DNA from: Spongiibacter thalassae | GTDB lineage: Bacteria; Pseudomonadota; Gammaproteobacteria; Pseudomonadales; Spongiibacteraceae | Assembly (NCBI RefSeq): GCF_012272835.1 | Contig: NZ_JAAWWK010000004.1 | Coordinates: 124,001-188,000, forward strand | Reading direction: 5' to 3' | DNA: 64,000 nt | In this document: piece after piece, positions 53,837 to 63,089 of the stretch | Numbering within the stretch: position 1 is the stretch's first letter | Layout: each line of letters opens with the position of its first letter | Translations under genes and position numbers: made by a program | The notes under the pieces: generated by a model | Seen by the model: the letters and a program-made list of their open reading frames with translations, nothing else | Told to the model about the DNA's origin: nothing | Databases searched by the model: none

Positions 53837-55387
53837 ATGAGCGCAGAAACCACGATTTACAATGATTTAACCCCCGCCCAGTTTATCGAGCAGGCACTGG
53901 CCCGCGGCGAAGGCCAGCTCGCCGACAACGGCGCTCTGGTTGTCACCACCGGCAAGCGCACTGGCCGCTCTCCCGGCGACCGTTTTATTGTGCAAGAGCC
54001 ATCAACCGCCGACTCAATCGAGTGGGGCAGCGTAAACCGCCCCTTCGACGCCGCCAAATTTGACGCGCTGTGGGCTCGGGTAGAAGACTACCTGGCCGAT
54101 CATGACTCCTTTGTTTCTCACCTTCATGTCGGTGCCCACGAAGATCACTACATCCCTGTTGTCGTTAACACCCAAACCGCATGGCAGGGTCTGTTCGGCC
54201 GCAATATGTTTGTGCGCCCGGCGAAGTACAACCCCAAGGCCAAGGAAGAGTGGACCATTCTCAACTGCGCCGGTTTCGTATGTGACCCCGAGCGCGATGG
54301 CACCAACTCCGACGGCATTGTGGTAATCAACTTTGCCCAGCGCAAGGTACTCCTGGCCGGGATGCGCTACGCGGGTGAAATGAAAAAAGCCATGTTCTCC
54401 GTGCAGAACTTCCTGCTGCCAGAGAAAGACGTGATGCCAATGCACTGCTCGGCCAACGTCGATGAAAGCGGCAACACTACTCTGTTCTTCGGCCTGTCCG
54501 GCACCGGTAAAACCACCCTCTCAGCTGACCCCAGCTGCTACCTGATCGGCGACGACGAGCACGGCTGGGCGAAGGGCTCCGTATTCAACATCGAAGGCGG
54601 CTGCTACGCAAAAACCATCAACCTCAGCCAGAAAAACGAACCTATTATCTGGGACGCGATTCGCTTTGGTGCGATTGTTGAAAACGTGGTTATCGACCAG
54701 GCCACTCGCACTGCCGACTACGACGACACCACGCTGACCGAGAACGGTCGCTGCTGCTACCCCCTTGAAAACGTTGAAAAGCGCGTCATCGAAAACGCAG
54801 CGGGCGAGCCCAAAACCGTTATCTTCCTGACCTGCGATGTTTCCGGTGTACTGCCACCTGTGTCCATCCTGTCCAAGGAAGCGGCGGCCTTCCATTTCCT
54901 CAGCGGCTATACCGCTCGGGTCGGCTCTACGGAACTGGGCGCGGAAGCGGGTATTCACCCGACTTTCTCCACCTGTTTCGGCGCACCCTTTATGCCCCGT
55001 CCCGCTGGCGAGTACGCCGAACTGCTGATGAAGCGTATCGAAGACTTCGACTCACAGGTTTACCTCATCAACACCGGCTGGACTGGTGGCTCAGGCGCTG
55101 CCGGCGGCACCGGCTCACGCTTCCCCATTCCGGTAACCCGCGCCGTCGTTGCAGCAGCCCAGAGCGGTGCACTGGTCGGTGCTGAAACCGAGCAGCTGGA
55201 CATTCTCAACCTGACCATTCCCAAGGCCATCCCCGGCGTTGATGAAAAATACATCAACCCGCGCAAAGCCTGGGGCGATGAAGCCGCCTACGACCAGGAA
55301 GCCGCCAAGCTGGCTCGCCTGTTCCAGGAAAACATCAAAAAGTTTGATGTAGCCGAAGGCATTATTGCGGCAGGCCCCAAAGGCTGA
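53837..55387 (+). CDS. pckA: ATP-dependent phosphoenolpyruvate carboxykinase
   Basis: PckA converts oxaloacetate to PEP in gluconeogenesis. The 516-residue protein has the kinase-1a P-loop [15 protein letters not shown] (near 218-232), the metal/substrate motif [24 protein letters not shown] and [13 protein letters not shown]. The ATG at 53837 follows AGGA. The roughly 200-base upstream region carries its own promoter, since hslO ends at 53639. Growth on fatty acids, suggested by the many acyl-CoA dehydrogenases, would require this enzyme. Confidence 0.97.
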   Translation: MSAETTIYNDLTPAQFIEQALARGEGQLADNGALVVTTGKRTGRSPGDRFIVQEPSTADSIEWGSVNRPFDAAKFDALWARVEDYLADHDSFVSHLHVGAHEDHYIPVVVNTQTAWQGLFGRNMFVRPAKYNPKAKEEWTILNCAGFVCDPERDGTNSDGIVVINFAQRKVLLAGMRYAGEMKKAMFSVQNFLLPEKDVMPMHCSANVDESGNTTLFFGLSGTGKTTLSADPSCYLIGDDEHGWAKGSVFNIEGGCYAKTINLSQKNEPIIWDAIRFGAIVENVVIDQATRTADYDDTTLTENGRCCYPLENVEKRVIENAAGEPKTVIFLTCDVSGVLPPVSILSKEAAAFHFLSGYTARVGSTELGAEAGIHPTFSTCFGAPFMPRPAGEYAELLMKRIEDFDSQVYLINTGWTGGSGAAGGTGSRFPIPVTRAVVAAAQSGALVGAETEQLDILNLTIPKAIPGVDEKYINPRKAWGDEAAYDQEAAKLARLFQENIKKFDVAEGIIAAGPKG

Positions 55388-55705
55388 TCGCAACCGTACC
55401 GACAGCGCTTCGATAAACCGAGGCGCCCACCCTGAGAAACCCGCCCTTCGGCGGGTTTTTTGTGCCCGCCCTCCCGCCAAACCGGTAATTTTACGCTTTC
55501 ACTACCACCACACCCTTCGCGGCGGGGTTTTAGTATGCCATTTCTAATTTTTATCACTAATCTGAACCCAACTTGAAAAAGCCGCTCGGCAAGTTCACGA
55601 CACGGGGCAACTCCTGCCACCAGGACCCCGACTCTGAACACCGTAGTACCGAGCGACACAAGCAATCACGGGTCGCAACCCCACACTACTATGAGAGGCA
55701 CTATC
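55388..55705. other. Gene-free region between pckA and first phasin
   Basis: It holds the pckA terminator (55438-55461) and, farther on, the presumed phasin promoter. I see no supported gene or obvious -35/-10 pair. Confidence 0.5.
55438..55461 (+). terminator. Intrinsic terminator of pckA
   Basis: AACCCGCC-CTTC-GGCGGGTT followed by TTTT, 50 bases after the stop codon. Confidence 0.92.
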
Positions 55706-56167
55706 ATGAGCGAAGAAAAAGGCAACATCATCGAGAAAGCAAGCACCGTCGCCAAAGACGTACTGATGGCTAATCTCGGTCTGGCTGGCAAAGCCTTTGA
55801 ACAAGGCCAGGAACTGCTGAAGGACACCGAAACCAAGTTCAAGGCAACTGAAGCCAAATACAAAGACCTGTATGCCAAGCGCAACGAAATTTTTGAAGGC
55901 CTGGTAAGCCGTGGCGAGAAAGTACAGAGCGACGCCATTGCCAAGTTCGAAGCCCGTAAAGAAGAAGTTGTTTCCAAGATCAAGGAAAGCAAAGAAGAAG
56001 TTACTGCCAAGCTTGAGTCTGTAAAAAGCGAAAAGGTAGAAGCTCGCATTAAAGAACTGCGCGGCAGCCTGGAAAGCAACTTCGAAAAGATCAAGAGCAA
56101 GGTTTCTCGCAAAGCCGAGGAAGCTAAAGATGCAGCGGAAGATCTGTCAGAAGCGGTTGCATCGTAA
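55706..56167 (+). CDS. Phasin-like coiled-coil protein
   Basis: The 153-residue, highly charged, almost entirely helical protein begins with a phasin-like segment (TVAKDVLMANLGLAGKAFEQGQELL). It continues as a long Lys/Glu heptad region (KFEARKEEVVSKIKESKEEVTAKLESVKSEKVEARIKELRG). It may coat polyhydroxyalkanoate granules or act as a structural granule/membrane coiled coil. Its codon use is less GC-rich than its neighbours, as often seen in highly expressed genes. The ATG at 55706 has AGAGG eight bases upstream. Confidence 0.72.
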   Translation: MSEEKGNIIEKASTVAKDVLMANLGLAGKAFEQGQELLKDTETKFKATEAKYKDLYAKRNEIFEGLVSRGEKVQSDAIAKFEARKEEVVSKIKESKEEVTAKLESVKSEKVEARIKELRGSLESNFEKIKSKVSRKAEEAKDAAEDLSEAVAS

Positions 56168-56229
56168 GCAAGCATTTCGGCGGTCGATTTGACCGCCACC
56201 ACCCAAGGTCTTAATCACACCTATGCTTT

Positions 56230-56262
56230 GCACGATGCACTTTCGGGTCATCGTGCTTTTTT
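56230..56262 (+). terminator. Intrinsic terminator of the first phasin gene
   Basis: GCACGATG and CATCGTGC arms with an 11-base loop, followed by TTTTTT. Confidence 0.88.
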
Positions 56263-56327
56263 ATGTATCTTTTTCAGGTTTGTTGCGACACAACGTTCAG
56301 TAACAAGCCGGTATCATGGAGCACAGT

Positions 56328-56792
56328 ATGAGCAACGACAAGAAAAGCCTGAAAGACGTTTCTTCACAAGCAGGCGAACTGGCTAAAAGCATTTGGTTGG
56401 CAGGCCTGGGCGCCTACGGCCGCGCCTATGACGACGCTCAGGAAGTGGTCGAAAAGGCGAGCAAGGAATCTCCCCGCCTGTTCAAGGAGCTGGTTGAGAA
56501 GGGTAACAAGCTGGAAGCCCAGGCCCGTGAAAAACTGGGTGATGTCTCCACCATTGGCAAAACCGCGTCCATCGAAGAGCGCATCAGCAAAATGCGTGCG
56601 AGCCTCGGCTTCGGCCATACTGCCAGTGCCGACGATATCGAGCGCCTTGAAAAGAAGCTCGACGCGCTGAGCAAGAAAGTTGATGCCCTGACCAAGTCTT
56701 CGGCGTCCGCACCGGCCACCGCTGCACCCAAAGCCAAAGCACCGCGCAAAGCGGCTGCTAAAAAGGCACCTGCCAAAAAAGCGGCTGAGTAA
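56328..56792 (+). CDS. Phasin family protein (PhaF/PhaI-like)
   Basis: The 154-residue protein has the phasin domain: ELAKSIWLAGLGAYGRAYDDAQEVVEKASKESPRLFKELVEKG. A leucine-heptad segment (DDIERLEKKLDALSKKVDALTK) follows, and then an Ala/Lys/Pro tail (KAKAPRKAAAKKAPAKKAAE) like the DNA-binding end of PhaF. It may tether PHA granules to the nucleoid. The ATG at 56328 follows GGAG; one four codons earlier overlaps that site. No PHA synthase is present in this window. Confidence 0.82.
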   Translation: MSNDKKSLKDVSSQAGELAKSIWLAGLGAYGRAYDDAQEVVEKASKESPRLFKELVEKGNKLEAQAREKLGDVSTIGKTASIEERISKMRASLGFGHTASADDIERLEKKLDALSKKVDALTKSSASAPATAAPKAKAPRKAAAKKAPAKKAAE

Positions 56793-56799
56793 TTAATTT

Positions 56800-56856
56800 C
56801 AGCGCACGGCAACGTGCGCTGTGCCACAAGCCAATGGCCATCGCCACTGGCTTGTG
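56800..56856 (+). terminator. Two consecutive hairpins after the second phasin gene
   Basis: CAGCGCAC-N6-GTGCGCTG (56800-56821) is followed by CACAAGCCA-A-TGGC with its complement (56825-56856, one mismatch) and then TTCCTTTG. The second may terminate. Confidence 0.6.
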
Positions 56857-56958
56857 TTCCTTTGCCTCGAAAAATCCCTCCCTTCGGCCTCCCAATTGCA
56901 GCAATTTACGTCTAGGATCAGTCATATCTCAAAAGCAGCTATATGAAGGACTGACACC

Positions 56959-57117
56959 ATGGACTTGATCCGCATTATCTTCGCCATTCTCCTGCCTCCC
57001 CTCGGCGTATTCCTTCAGGTCGGTATCGGCAAGCATTTCTGGATTAATATCATTCTTACGCTGTTCGGTTACCTGCCCGGCATCATCCACGCTGTCTATA
57101 TCATCGCCAAAAAATGA
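56959..57117 (+). CDS. Pmp3/YqaE family small membrane protein (UPF0057)
   Basis: This 52-residue proteolipid has two membrane helices. The family signature ILLPPLGVFLQVGIGKHFWINIILTLFGYLPGIIHAVYII matches Pmp3/YqaE closely (quoted in part: LLPPLGVFLQVG and LFGYLPGIIHA). Members are linked to membrane potential and salt or cold stress. AAGGA lies ahead of the ATG. The stop overlaps the start of the DUF4112 gene (ATGA), so both are translated from one message. Confidence 0.93.
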   Translation: MDLIRIIFAILLPPLGVFLQVGIGKHFWINIILTLFGYLPGIIHAVYIIAKK

Positions 57118-57479
57118 ATCAGGACGAGGTAAACCTGCGGCTAAGGCGCAGCCGCCAGCTCGCAACACTGCTGGATAGCGCCTGGGTCATTCCCGGCACA
57201 CAGTGGCGTATAGGCCTCGACTCCATTATCGGTCTACTGCCGGTTGGAGGGGATCTTGTCAGCGCAATACTGGGCCTGGGTATAGTCTGGCAAGCCCACC
57301 AGCTCAAAGCGCCCCGTCGTTTGATCCTGCAAATGCTGGCCAATATCGGGCTCGACTTTCTACTTGGTGCGATCCCCATCATTGGTGATATTGCTGACAT
57401 TGCCTACCGCAAGAATCTGCGCAACGCCAATTGGCTGGAAAAATGGGTCGCGTCGCGGCCCACCGACAATCAATCCTGA
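57114..57479 (+). CDS. DUF4112 membrane protein
   Basis: The 121-residue protein has the DUF4112 pattern: LATLLDSAWVIPGTQWRIGLDSIIGLLPVGGDLVSAILGLGIVW and NIGLDFLLGAIPIIGDIADIAYRKNLRNANWLEKW. It has two hydrophobic segments each ending in a PxxGD turn. Function unknown. Translational coupling to a Pmp3 peptide suggests a joint membrane role. Confidence 0.88.
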   Translation: MNQDEVNLRLRRSRQLATLLDSAWVIPGTQWRIGLDSIIGLLPVGGDLVSAILGLGIVWQAHQLKAPRRLILQMLANIGLDFLLGAIPIIGDIADIAYRKNLRNANWLEKWVASRPTDNQS

Positions 57480-57486
57480 AATGGAC

Positions 57487-57512
57487 AAAGCCCCTCGCCG
57501 AGGGGCTTTTTT
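57487..57512 (+). terminator. Intrinsic terminator of the Pmp3-DUF4112 operon
   Basis: AAAGCCCCTC-GCC-GAGGGGCTTT followed by TTT, six bases after the stop codon. It may also slow minus-strand transcription out of ahpF. Confidence 0.9.
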
Positions 57513-57529
57513 CATCGATGCAGAAGGGT

Positions 57530-59116
57530 TCAGGCGGCTTTGCTATCGCTGCGACCTTCTTCGACCGAGCTGCGAATCAGGTAGTCGAAGGCCCCCAATG
57601 CGGCAGTGGCACCGGCTCCCATTGCAATCACGATTTGCTTATAGGGGCTCGTGGTGGCATCCCCCGCCGCAAAAACTCCCGGCAATGAGGTCGCGCCACG
57701 CTCGTCAACGATGATCTCCCCGCGACCACTCAAGTCGATCTTGCCCTTGAGGAAATCTGTGTTTGGCACCAGGCCGATCTGCACAAAGATTCCCGCCAAT
57801 TCCACATGGCGACTGTCGCCACTCACCCTGTCGCTATAACTCAGGCCGGTGACCTTTTCCCCGTTGCCGAGGACCTCCGTCGTCTGGGCATTGACAATGA
57901 TCTCGATATTTCCCATGGACCTGGCTTTACGTTGCAAGACCTCGTCGGCTCGCAGGCGGCTGTCAAACTCCAGTACCGTGACATGCTTGACGATGCCCGC
58001 CAGGTCGATGGCCGCCTCGATGCCGGAGTTTCCCCCACCAATCACCGCCACTGACTTGCCCTTGAATAGCGGGCCGTCGCAGTGAGGGCAGTAGGCAACA
58101 CCACGACCGCGGTATTCCTGCTCTCCCGGCACGTTCATTTCCCGCCAGCGGGCACCGGTCGCCAACATCACACTGCGGCTAAGCAGTGTCGCACCGCCCT
58201 CGACGTCAATTTCAATGGTACCGTCGTCGCTGACCCGCAGGTCCGCCGCGCGGTGTCCGCTCATAATGTCGACGTCGTAGCTCTGTACATGGGCCTCCAG
58301 GTTGGCCGCAAGTTTGGGGCCTTCGGTTTCTTTAACCGAGATAAAGTTTTCGATGCCCACAGTGTCCAGTAATTGGCCACCGAATCTCTCGGCCAGCACC
58401 CCGGTGCGTATGCCCTTGCGGGCCGCGTATATCGCGGCAGCCGAGGCCGCCGGGCCGCCTCCTACCACGAGCATATCGAACACCGGCTTTTCCTTGAGCC
58501 GATCCAGGCTCCGCGCCGCTGCGCCGACATCCACTTTCTTCAATATGTCGGCAAGACTGATCCGCCCCTGGGCAAAGCTCTTGCCGTTGAGAAACACCGA
58601 CGGCACGGCCATCACTTTCCGATCATCCACCTCGTCCTGAAACAGGGCGCCGTCGACCATCTCGTGAGTGATTCGCGGATTGATCACCGCCATCATATTC
58701 AAGGCCTGAACCACGTCGGGGCAGTTCTGGCAGCTCAGGGAAATATAGGTCTCGAAGTGATGGTCACCTTCGAGTTCCCTTACCTGTTCGATCAGCGCCG
58801 GATCAATTTTCATTGGATGACCACCACTGTGCAGGATTGCCAACACCAGCGAGGTAAACTCGTGGCCGAGGGGCAGGCCGGCAAAGCGCAGTTCGGTATC
58901 GACCTCGGTCGAGCGAACACCCATCGCCGGGCGCCGTACCGGGCTGTCGCGGTCTTCGCGAACCTGTATCTGGCTGGATAGCCCCTTGATATCTTCAACC
59001 AAAGCGGCAATTTTATCGGAGGCGTCACCATCACTGAGATAGGCGACAAGTTCCACCGGCGTTTTCAGGTTTTTCAGGTAGCTCGCAAGCTGCTGTTTCA
59101 GTGTGTTGTCTAACAT
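57530..59116 (-). CDS. ahpF: Alkyl hydroperoxide reductase subunit F
   Basis: AhpF passes electrons from NAD(P)H to AhpC. The 528-residue protein has the N-terminal double-thioredoxin domain with a redox centre CQNC, then a thioredoxin-reductase-like part with FAD motif [19 protein letters not shown], redox CPHC and NAD motif [17 protein letters not shown]. The ATG at 59116 has GGGAG upstream. It lies 60 bases after ahpC. Confidence 0.96.
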   Translation of the reverse strand: MLDNTLKQQLASYLKNLKTPVELVAYLSDGDASDKIAALVEDIKGLSSQIQVREDRDSPVRRPAMGVRSTEVDTELRFAGLPLGHEFTSLVLAILHSGGHPMKIDPALIEQVRELEGDHHFETYISLSCQNCPDVVQALNMMAVINPRITHEMVDGALFQDEVDDRKVMAVPSVFLNGKSFAQGRISLADILKKVDVGAAARSLDRLKEKPVFDMLVVGGGPAASAAAIYAARKGIRTGVLAERFGGQLLDTVGIENFISVKETEGPKLAANLEAHVQSYDVDIMSGHRAADLRVSDDGTIEIDVEGGATLLSRSVMLATGARWREMNVPGEQEYRGRGVAYCPHCDGPLFKGKSVAVIGGGNSGIEAAIDLAGIVKHVTVLEFDSRLRADEVLQRKARSMGNIEIIVNAQTTEVLGNGEKVTGLSYSDRVSGDSRHVELAGIFVQIGLVPNTDFLKGKIDLSGRGEIIVDERGATSLPGVFAAGDATTSPYKQIVIAMGAGATAALGAFDYLIRSSVEEGRSDSKAA

Positions 59117-59176
59117 GGTGACTCCCACAATGGTGTCGAATTCTTGAACATCCGGGCCTTGCGGCCCGGGCCGGGA

Positions 59177-59746
59177 TCAGATTTTGCCAACCAGATCCAA
59201 TGACGGAGACAGGGTGTCGTCGCCGGGCTGCCACGCGGCGGGGCACACTTCGCCGTCGTGCTCTGCCACGTACTGGGCCGCCTGAATCTTGCGCACCAGT
59301 TCCTTCGCCGAACGGCCAATGCCCAGGTCGTGCAATTCCGCAACCTTGATCTCACCCTCGGGGTTAATCACAAAGGTGCCCCGCAGCGCCAGGCCGTCGT
59401 CTTCGATCATCACCCCGAAGTTGCGTGAGATTTTGCCGGTCGGATCGCCGATCATCGGGAATTGAATCTTGCCGATGGTGTCCGAACTATCGTGCCAGGC
59501 CTTGTGGGTGAAATGGGTGTCGGTGGATACCGAGTAAACCTCTACGCCCATCTCTTGAAGTTGTGCGTAGTGATCGGCCATATCACCTAACTCGGTGGGA
59601 CAGACAAAGGTGAAATCGGCGGGATAGAACATGACCACAGACCACTTACCCAGCAGGTCGGCGTCGCTGACATCGACAAAGTCTCCGTTGTGGAACGCCG
59701 TTGCCTTGAAGGGAAGTATTTTCGTGTTAATGATGGTCGGAAACAT
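59177..59746 (-). CDS. ahpC: Alkyl hydroperoxide reductase subunit C (2-Cys peroxiredoxin)
   Basis: AhpC reduces peroxides. The 189-residue protein has the peroxidatic Cys49 in FTFVCPTE and the resolving cysteine near 168 in EVCPAAW. A good AGGAG site precedes the ATG. It is divergent from oxyR, the expected peroxide regulator. Confidence 0.97.
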   Translation of the reverse strand: MFPTIINTKILPFKATAFHNGDFVDVSDADLLGKWSVVMFYPADFTFVCPTELGDMADHYAQLQEMGVEVYSVSTDTHFTHKAWHDSSDTIGKIQFPMIGDPTGKISRNFGVMIEDDGLALRGTFVINPEGEIKVAELHDLGIGRSAKELVRKIQAAQYVAEHDGEVCPAAWQPGDDTLSPSLDLVGKI

Positions 59747-59910
59747 AGTGTTACTCCTGATGCCTGTACTGAGTGAAAGAATCTCTTCTGTTCGAAGACA
59801 GGAACATCTTAGGAAACCACCTGGCAGCGGTCTAATCGATCATTTTTATAATGTTAATTGTCATAACCTATGATAGTTTCTAAGCCCTTAGGACAGAGGA
59901 CGATATCTGC
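59747..59910. promoter_or_regulatory. ahpC-oxyR divergent control region with candidate OxyR site
   Basis: An A/T-rich stretch 59841-59885 contains AACCTATGATAGTT (59866-59879) with CTAT and ATAG elements of the OxyR motif. The spacing does not match the full four-element consensus, so the site is only a candidate. The gene arrangement itself predicts OxyR control here. Confidence 0.4.
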
Positions 59911-60828
59911 ATGGTAAAAATCCGCGACCTGCAATACCTGGACGCCGTCGCCCGCCACCAGCATTTTGGGCGAGCCGCTGAGTCCTGCTTTGTCAGCCAA
60001 CCCACCCTCAGCGGCCAGATTATGAAGCTGGAGGAACAGCTCGGGCTGATGCTGATCGAGCGCCACCGCAAGCGGGTAATGCTGACCCCCGCTGGCGAGG
60101 CCCTTATCGCTCGCGCACGGGCCGTGCTGCGCGCCGCCGACGACTTTGAGGAAACCGCCAAGGCCCTCTCCGACCCACTGTCCGGCAGTCTGCACCTTGG
60201 CTTGATCCCCACCGTGGCGCCCTACTTGCTGCCTCACATTATGGGCGGCCTCAGTAGTGACCTGCCGAATATCGACTTCTATCTGCACGAAAACCAAACC
60301 CAGGTGCTATTGCAGCAACTGGATGAAGGCCAGCTCGACGTGGTGATTCTGTCCTGGTTAGACAGCATCGAGCACGTTGAGCGGTACAGTCTGTTCAAGG
60401 AGGCGCTGGTGCTCACTGTCCCCCTGCGCCAACCCCTGGCCAAGAAACGCGAGGCCACCCTCGCCGACCTCGACGGTCAGCTGGTACTCACATTGGAAGA
60501 CGGCCATTGCCTACGGGACGAGACTCTGGATTATTGCTTCAGCGCCGGTGCGCGGGAGGATGACCGCTTTCAGGCCACCAGCCTGGAGACCCTGCGCTAC
60601 ATGGTCGCCAGTGGTCTCGGCATTACCCTGATGCCTGAACTCGCGGTGCGCAGCAGTGATATCGACCAGGGGCTGAGCTATATCCCCTTCCGCGAGCCGC
60701 CCCCCACTCGGGAAATCTGCCTGCTGGTAAGACCAAACTACTCCCGCATGGAGTGTGTCCGTGCCATGGTGGCGTCCATTCGCCAGTCGATGGCAAAACC
60801 GCTGGCGGCGTCGCGGCTGGCACCCTGA
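59911..60828 (+). CDS. oxyR: Hydrogen peroxide-inducible regulator OxyR
   Basis: This LysR-type activator senses peroxide by a disulfide. The 305-residue protein has the N-terminal helix-turn-helix (RDLQYLDAVARHQHFGRAAESCFVSQPTLSGQI). The redox cysteines are Cys200 and Cys209 in GHCLRDETLDYC, matching Cys199/Cys208 of E. coli. AGAGGA precedes the ATG. It should control ahpCF next door. Confidence 0.96.
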   Translation: MVKIRDLQYLDAVARHQHFGRAAESCFVSQPTLSGQIMKLEEQLGLMLIERHRKRVMLTPAGEALIARARAVLRAADDFEETAKALSDPLSGSLHLGLIPTVAPYLLPHIMGGLSSDLPNIDFYLHENQTQVLLQQLDEGQLDVVILSWLDSIEHVERYSLFKEALVLTVPLRQPLAKKREATLADLDGQLVLTLEDGHCLRDETLDYCFSAGAREDDRFQATSLETLRYMVASGLGITLMPELAVRSSDIDQGLSYIPFREPPPTREICLLVRPNYSRMECVRAMVASIRQSMAKPLAASRLAP

Positions 60829-60831
60829 ACC

Positions 60832-60844
60832 GGGGTCTGTCCCC
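60832..60844. repeat. GGGGTCTGTCCCC element between convergent oxyR and lrgB-like genes
   Basis: This is the same 13-mer that forms the half-unit of the palindrome at 46539-46564. It lies in the 19-base gap between two stop codons. Confidence 0.65.
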
Positions 60845-60847
60845 TGT

Positions 60848-61543
60848 TCAGAGCAACCAGCGTGCAGCGAGGGGCACGACCAGCGCGGTAAAGGCCCCGG
60901 TCAGACACAACGCGAGGCTGGCAAAGGCCCCCGCCACCGGGCTGCGCTCAAAGGCGCGGGAGGTACCTATCGCGTGGGCGGCCAGCCCCAGGCAAAACCC
61001 CCACAGGCGGTCGTCTTCAATCTTCAGCCTGCGGAATAACCACGAGATGGTCGAGATACCGGCCATGCCGGTCAAAATCACCGACGCCACCGCGATCGAG
61101 GTCACACCGCCGATATCATCGGTGACGATGATGGCAATAGGCGTAGTGATCGATTTGGTGGTCAATGACAGCAGCGTTGATGCGCTCGCGCCACACCACC
61201 AGGCCAGAATCAGGGCTGACAGGCAGGCAAAGCTCGCACCGCACACCACAGTAATCATCAACGGTCCCGCCAGTGCGCGCAGCAGGTGTAATTGGCGATA
61301 AAGGGGCACCGCCAGCGCCACGGTAACCGGCCCCAGCAGGAAGTTCAGCCAGTCAATGTCCCGATAATAGTCCGCGTAATTTTTGTCCAACAGCACCAAC
61401 GCCAGGGCGATACACACCGCACCGCCAATGGTCGGGTGCAGCAAGGCCACACGACCACTACTCAGATACAGCCATTGCGCCAGTTGAAAGGCGGCAAGTG
61501 TCAGGCACAGGGCAAATAACGGGCTGTCGAGCAATGCCGTCAC
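60848..61543 (-). CDS. LrgB/CidB family membrane protein
   Basis: The 231-residue protein has about seven hydrophobic segments and the LrgB core: LLGPVTVALAVPLYRQ, LTTKSITTPIAIIVTDDIGG and LCLGLAAHAIGTSRAFE-type sequence (here FCLGLAAHAIGTSRAFE). LrgB/CidB proteins work with CidA/LrgA holin-like proteins in murein hydrolase control, or in plants and some bacteria in glycolate/pyruvate export. The start is GTG, overlapping the lrgA-like stop by four bases. Confidence 0.88.
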   Translation of the reverse strand: MTALLDSPLFALCLTLAAFQLAQWLYLSSGRVALLHPTIGGAVCIALALVLLDKNYADYYRDIDWLNFLLGPVTVALAVPLYRQLHLLRALAGPLMITVVCGASFACLSALILAWWCGASASTLLSLTTKSITTPIAIIVTDDIGGVTSIAVASVILTGMAGISTISWLFRRLKIEDDRLWGFCLGLAAHAIGTSRAFERSPVAGAFASLALCLTGAFTALVVPLAARWLL

Positions 61544-61896
61544 GGTGTACGACCCGCCAGATATTTCAACAGTAGGCCGCTAACAATCAGCGTGAGCCAG
61601 GTGCCCAAGGTCACCGCAACAATAAACGCCCACCACTGGTCGGCGAATCCGTCACCGAGGAAAAACACTCCCGCCGCAGGGGCCATCAGCAGCAGCGGCA
61701 GCAAATCAATCAGTCGCTGACTGCCCTGGGCCAGCCCCTCCGGCACCGCCTTATCCAGATAAGCGCCCCGAACGCAAAGAATGGCGAACAGCAAAAACAT
61801 GCCCACCACCTGGCCGGGCAGGGGTAAATTCAACCCCCGCTGCAACGCCTCGCCCGCCAGCTGGCAAGCAAATAATGTGAGAAACCCCGCCAGCAT
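61540..61896 (-). CDS. CidA/LrgA family holin-like protein
   Basis: The 118-residue membrane protein has four hydrophobic segments with the family pattern LNLPLPGQVVGMFLLFAILC and LPLLLMAPAAGVFFL. The ATG at 61896 touches the dsbB stop (TGATG), so the three genes dsbB, lrgA-like and lrgB-like are translationally linked. Its substrate or holin role is not known here. Confidence 0.88.
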   Translation of the reverse strand: MLAGFLTLFACQLAGEALQRGLNLPLPGQVVGMFLLFAILCVRGAYLDKAVPEGLAQGSQRLIDLLPLLLMAPAAGVFFLGDGFADQWWAFIVAVTLGTWLTLIVSGLLLKYLAGRTP

Positions 61897-62396
61897 CAGC
61901 GGCGCGGTGTGGCAAAAATGGTGGCCACTGCCGCCAGGCCGAGGCCGATAAAGGCGATCATTGCCCAGTTCGGCATACTCAAACCGAACAGTGTCCACAC
62001 CACCTCTGCACAGTTGCCATCGCCCATCATCAGCGTGCTAAACGCTTCGCCAAAGGGCAGGTTTTCAAACATATACTCCAGGCTGGGACCACAGGCGGGC
62101 ACCTGATCTGGCGGCAGGCCCTGCAACCACACCTGACGCCCCGCGACTGCAGCGCCACCCGCACAACACAGCAGCATCAACCCGGCTGAGAGGTAGCGGC
62201 CCACTCCGTGGGGATGAAAAATCAGCGACATCAGCGCCACTAACCCAGTGAGCACAAAAAAGGCACGCTGGGTGATACACAGGGGGCAGGGGTGCAAACC
62301 ATCGACATACTGGGCATACAGCGCATAGGCGAGCAGACCGATACAGCAGGCGAGAATAAAGGTGTAAATCACACGAACCGGAATGGGTAGTAACAT
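61896..62396 (-). CDS. dsbB: Disulfide bond formation protein B
   Basis: DsbB reoxidises DsbA and passes electrons to quinone. The 166-residue protein has four membrane helices, the first redox pair CPLC at 37-40 (HPCPLCITQRAFF) and the second pair Cys102 and Cys129 in the second periplasmic loop. The ATG at 62396 is chosen because upstream residues do not resemble the family. It precedes lrgA-like without a gap. Confidence 0.94.
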   Translation of the reverse strand: MLLPIPVRVIYTFILACCIGLLAYALYAQYVDGLHPCPLCITQRAFFVLTGLVALMSLIFHPHGVGRYLSAGLMLLCCAGGAAVAGRQVWLQGLPPDQVPACGPSLEYMFENLPFGEAFSTLMMGDGNCAEVVWTLFGLSMPNWAMIAFIGLGLAAVATIFATPRR

Positions 62397-62474
62397 GGTC
62401 TGGGCCTGTAGAAAATTTTCTGCATACGTTAGGGGATTGCCGCGCCGCAAACAAGCGCTGCGACGCGGGGTGGT

Positions 62475-63089
62475 TTAATGGGCAAATTCCTGTGGCAACT
62501 GCTCCAGTAACCGGGGGTAGAGTTGATCGAAACAACGGGCGATCGCCGGACGTTGGGCGTCGAGTACCGCGGCGCAATCCCGCAGGGGGTTTTGCCGCTT
62601 CAGCCGCCGGGAGATACGCGCCAGCATCTGCGCCGCCATCGTCCAGTCGCGCAGTATACACAGCACATTGTGCTCGGTGAGAAACGCCAGTTGGCGCTGG
62701 GCCGCCACCGGAAAATGCTCGCGCTTAGCCCCCAGCACCCGGTAGCATTCCCCGGCAAACTGCGCCGCGGTAGGCGCGTTATCCAGGGCATGGTCTGACC
62801 AGCGATCCAGTAAAAAATGGTCAAAGCACACGTCCAGTGCAATACCGCCATAGCGTCGAAACTCACTGGGGAAGCCCGCCAGACACTCGCTGACCAGAGG
62901 ATGGCCGTCAGTCAGCGCATCTATACGCCGATGCAAACGTATGCCCACCTCCCACTCTGCGGGCCAATCGCCCCGCAGCGGCCCCTTGATATAGTCCCCC
63001 AGCAGCGCGCCGACCAACAGCGCCTCATCATCGTAACCACCCTGACGGGCAACCACCGCCGCCAGATGAAAATGAGCCAGGTAATTCAC
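62475..63089 (-). CDS. acpH: ACP phosphodiesterase AcpH
   Basis: AcpH removes the phosphopantetheine arm from acyl carrier protein. The 204-residue protein has the HD-like pattern MNYLAHFHLA, ALLGDYIKG, GIRLHRRIDALTDGHP and DVCFDHFLLDRW. The start is GTG, overlapping the gshA stop by four bases, so it is expressed with gshA. Confidence 0.93.
   Translation of the reverse strand: MNYLAHFHLAAVVARQGGYDDEALLVGALLGDYIKGPLRGDWPAEWEVGIRLHRRIDALTDGHPLVSECLAGFPSEFRRYGGIALDVCFDHFLLDRWSDHALDNAPTAAQFAGECYRVLGAKREHFPVAAQRQLAFLTEHNVLCILRDWTMAAQMLARISRRLKRQNPLRDCAAVLDAQRPAIARCFDQLYPRLLEQLPQEFAH

Noticed and set aside
55573-55773. 66-codon open frame overlapping the start of the first phasin
   Set aside because: Its composition is that of random translation (many Arg/His) and it overlaps a supported gene in another frame.
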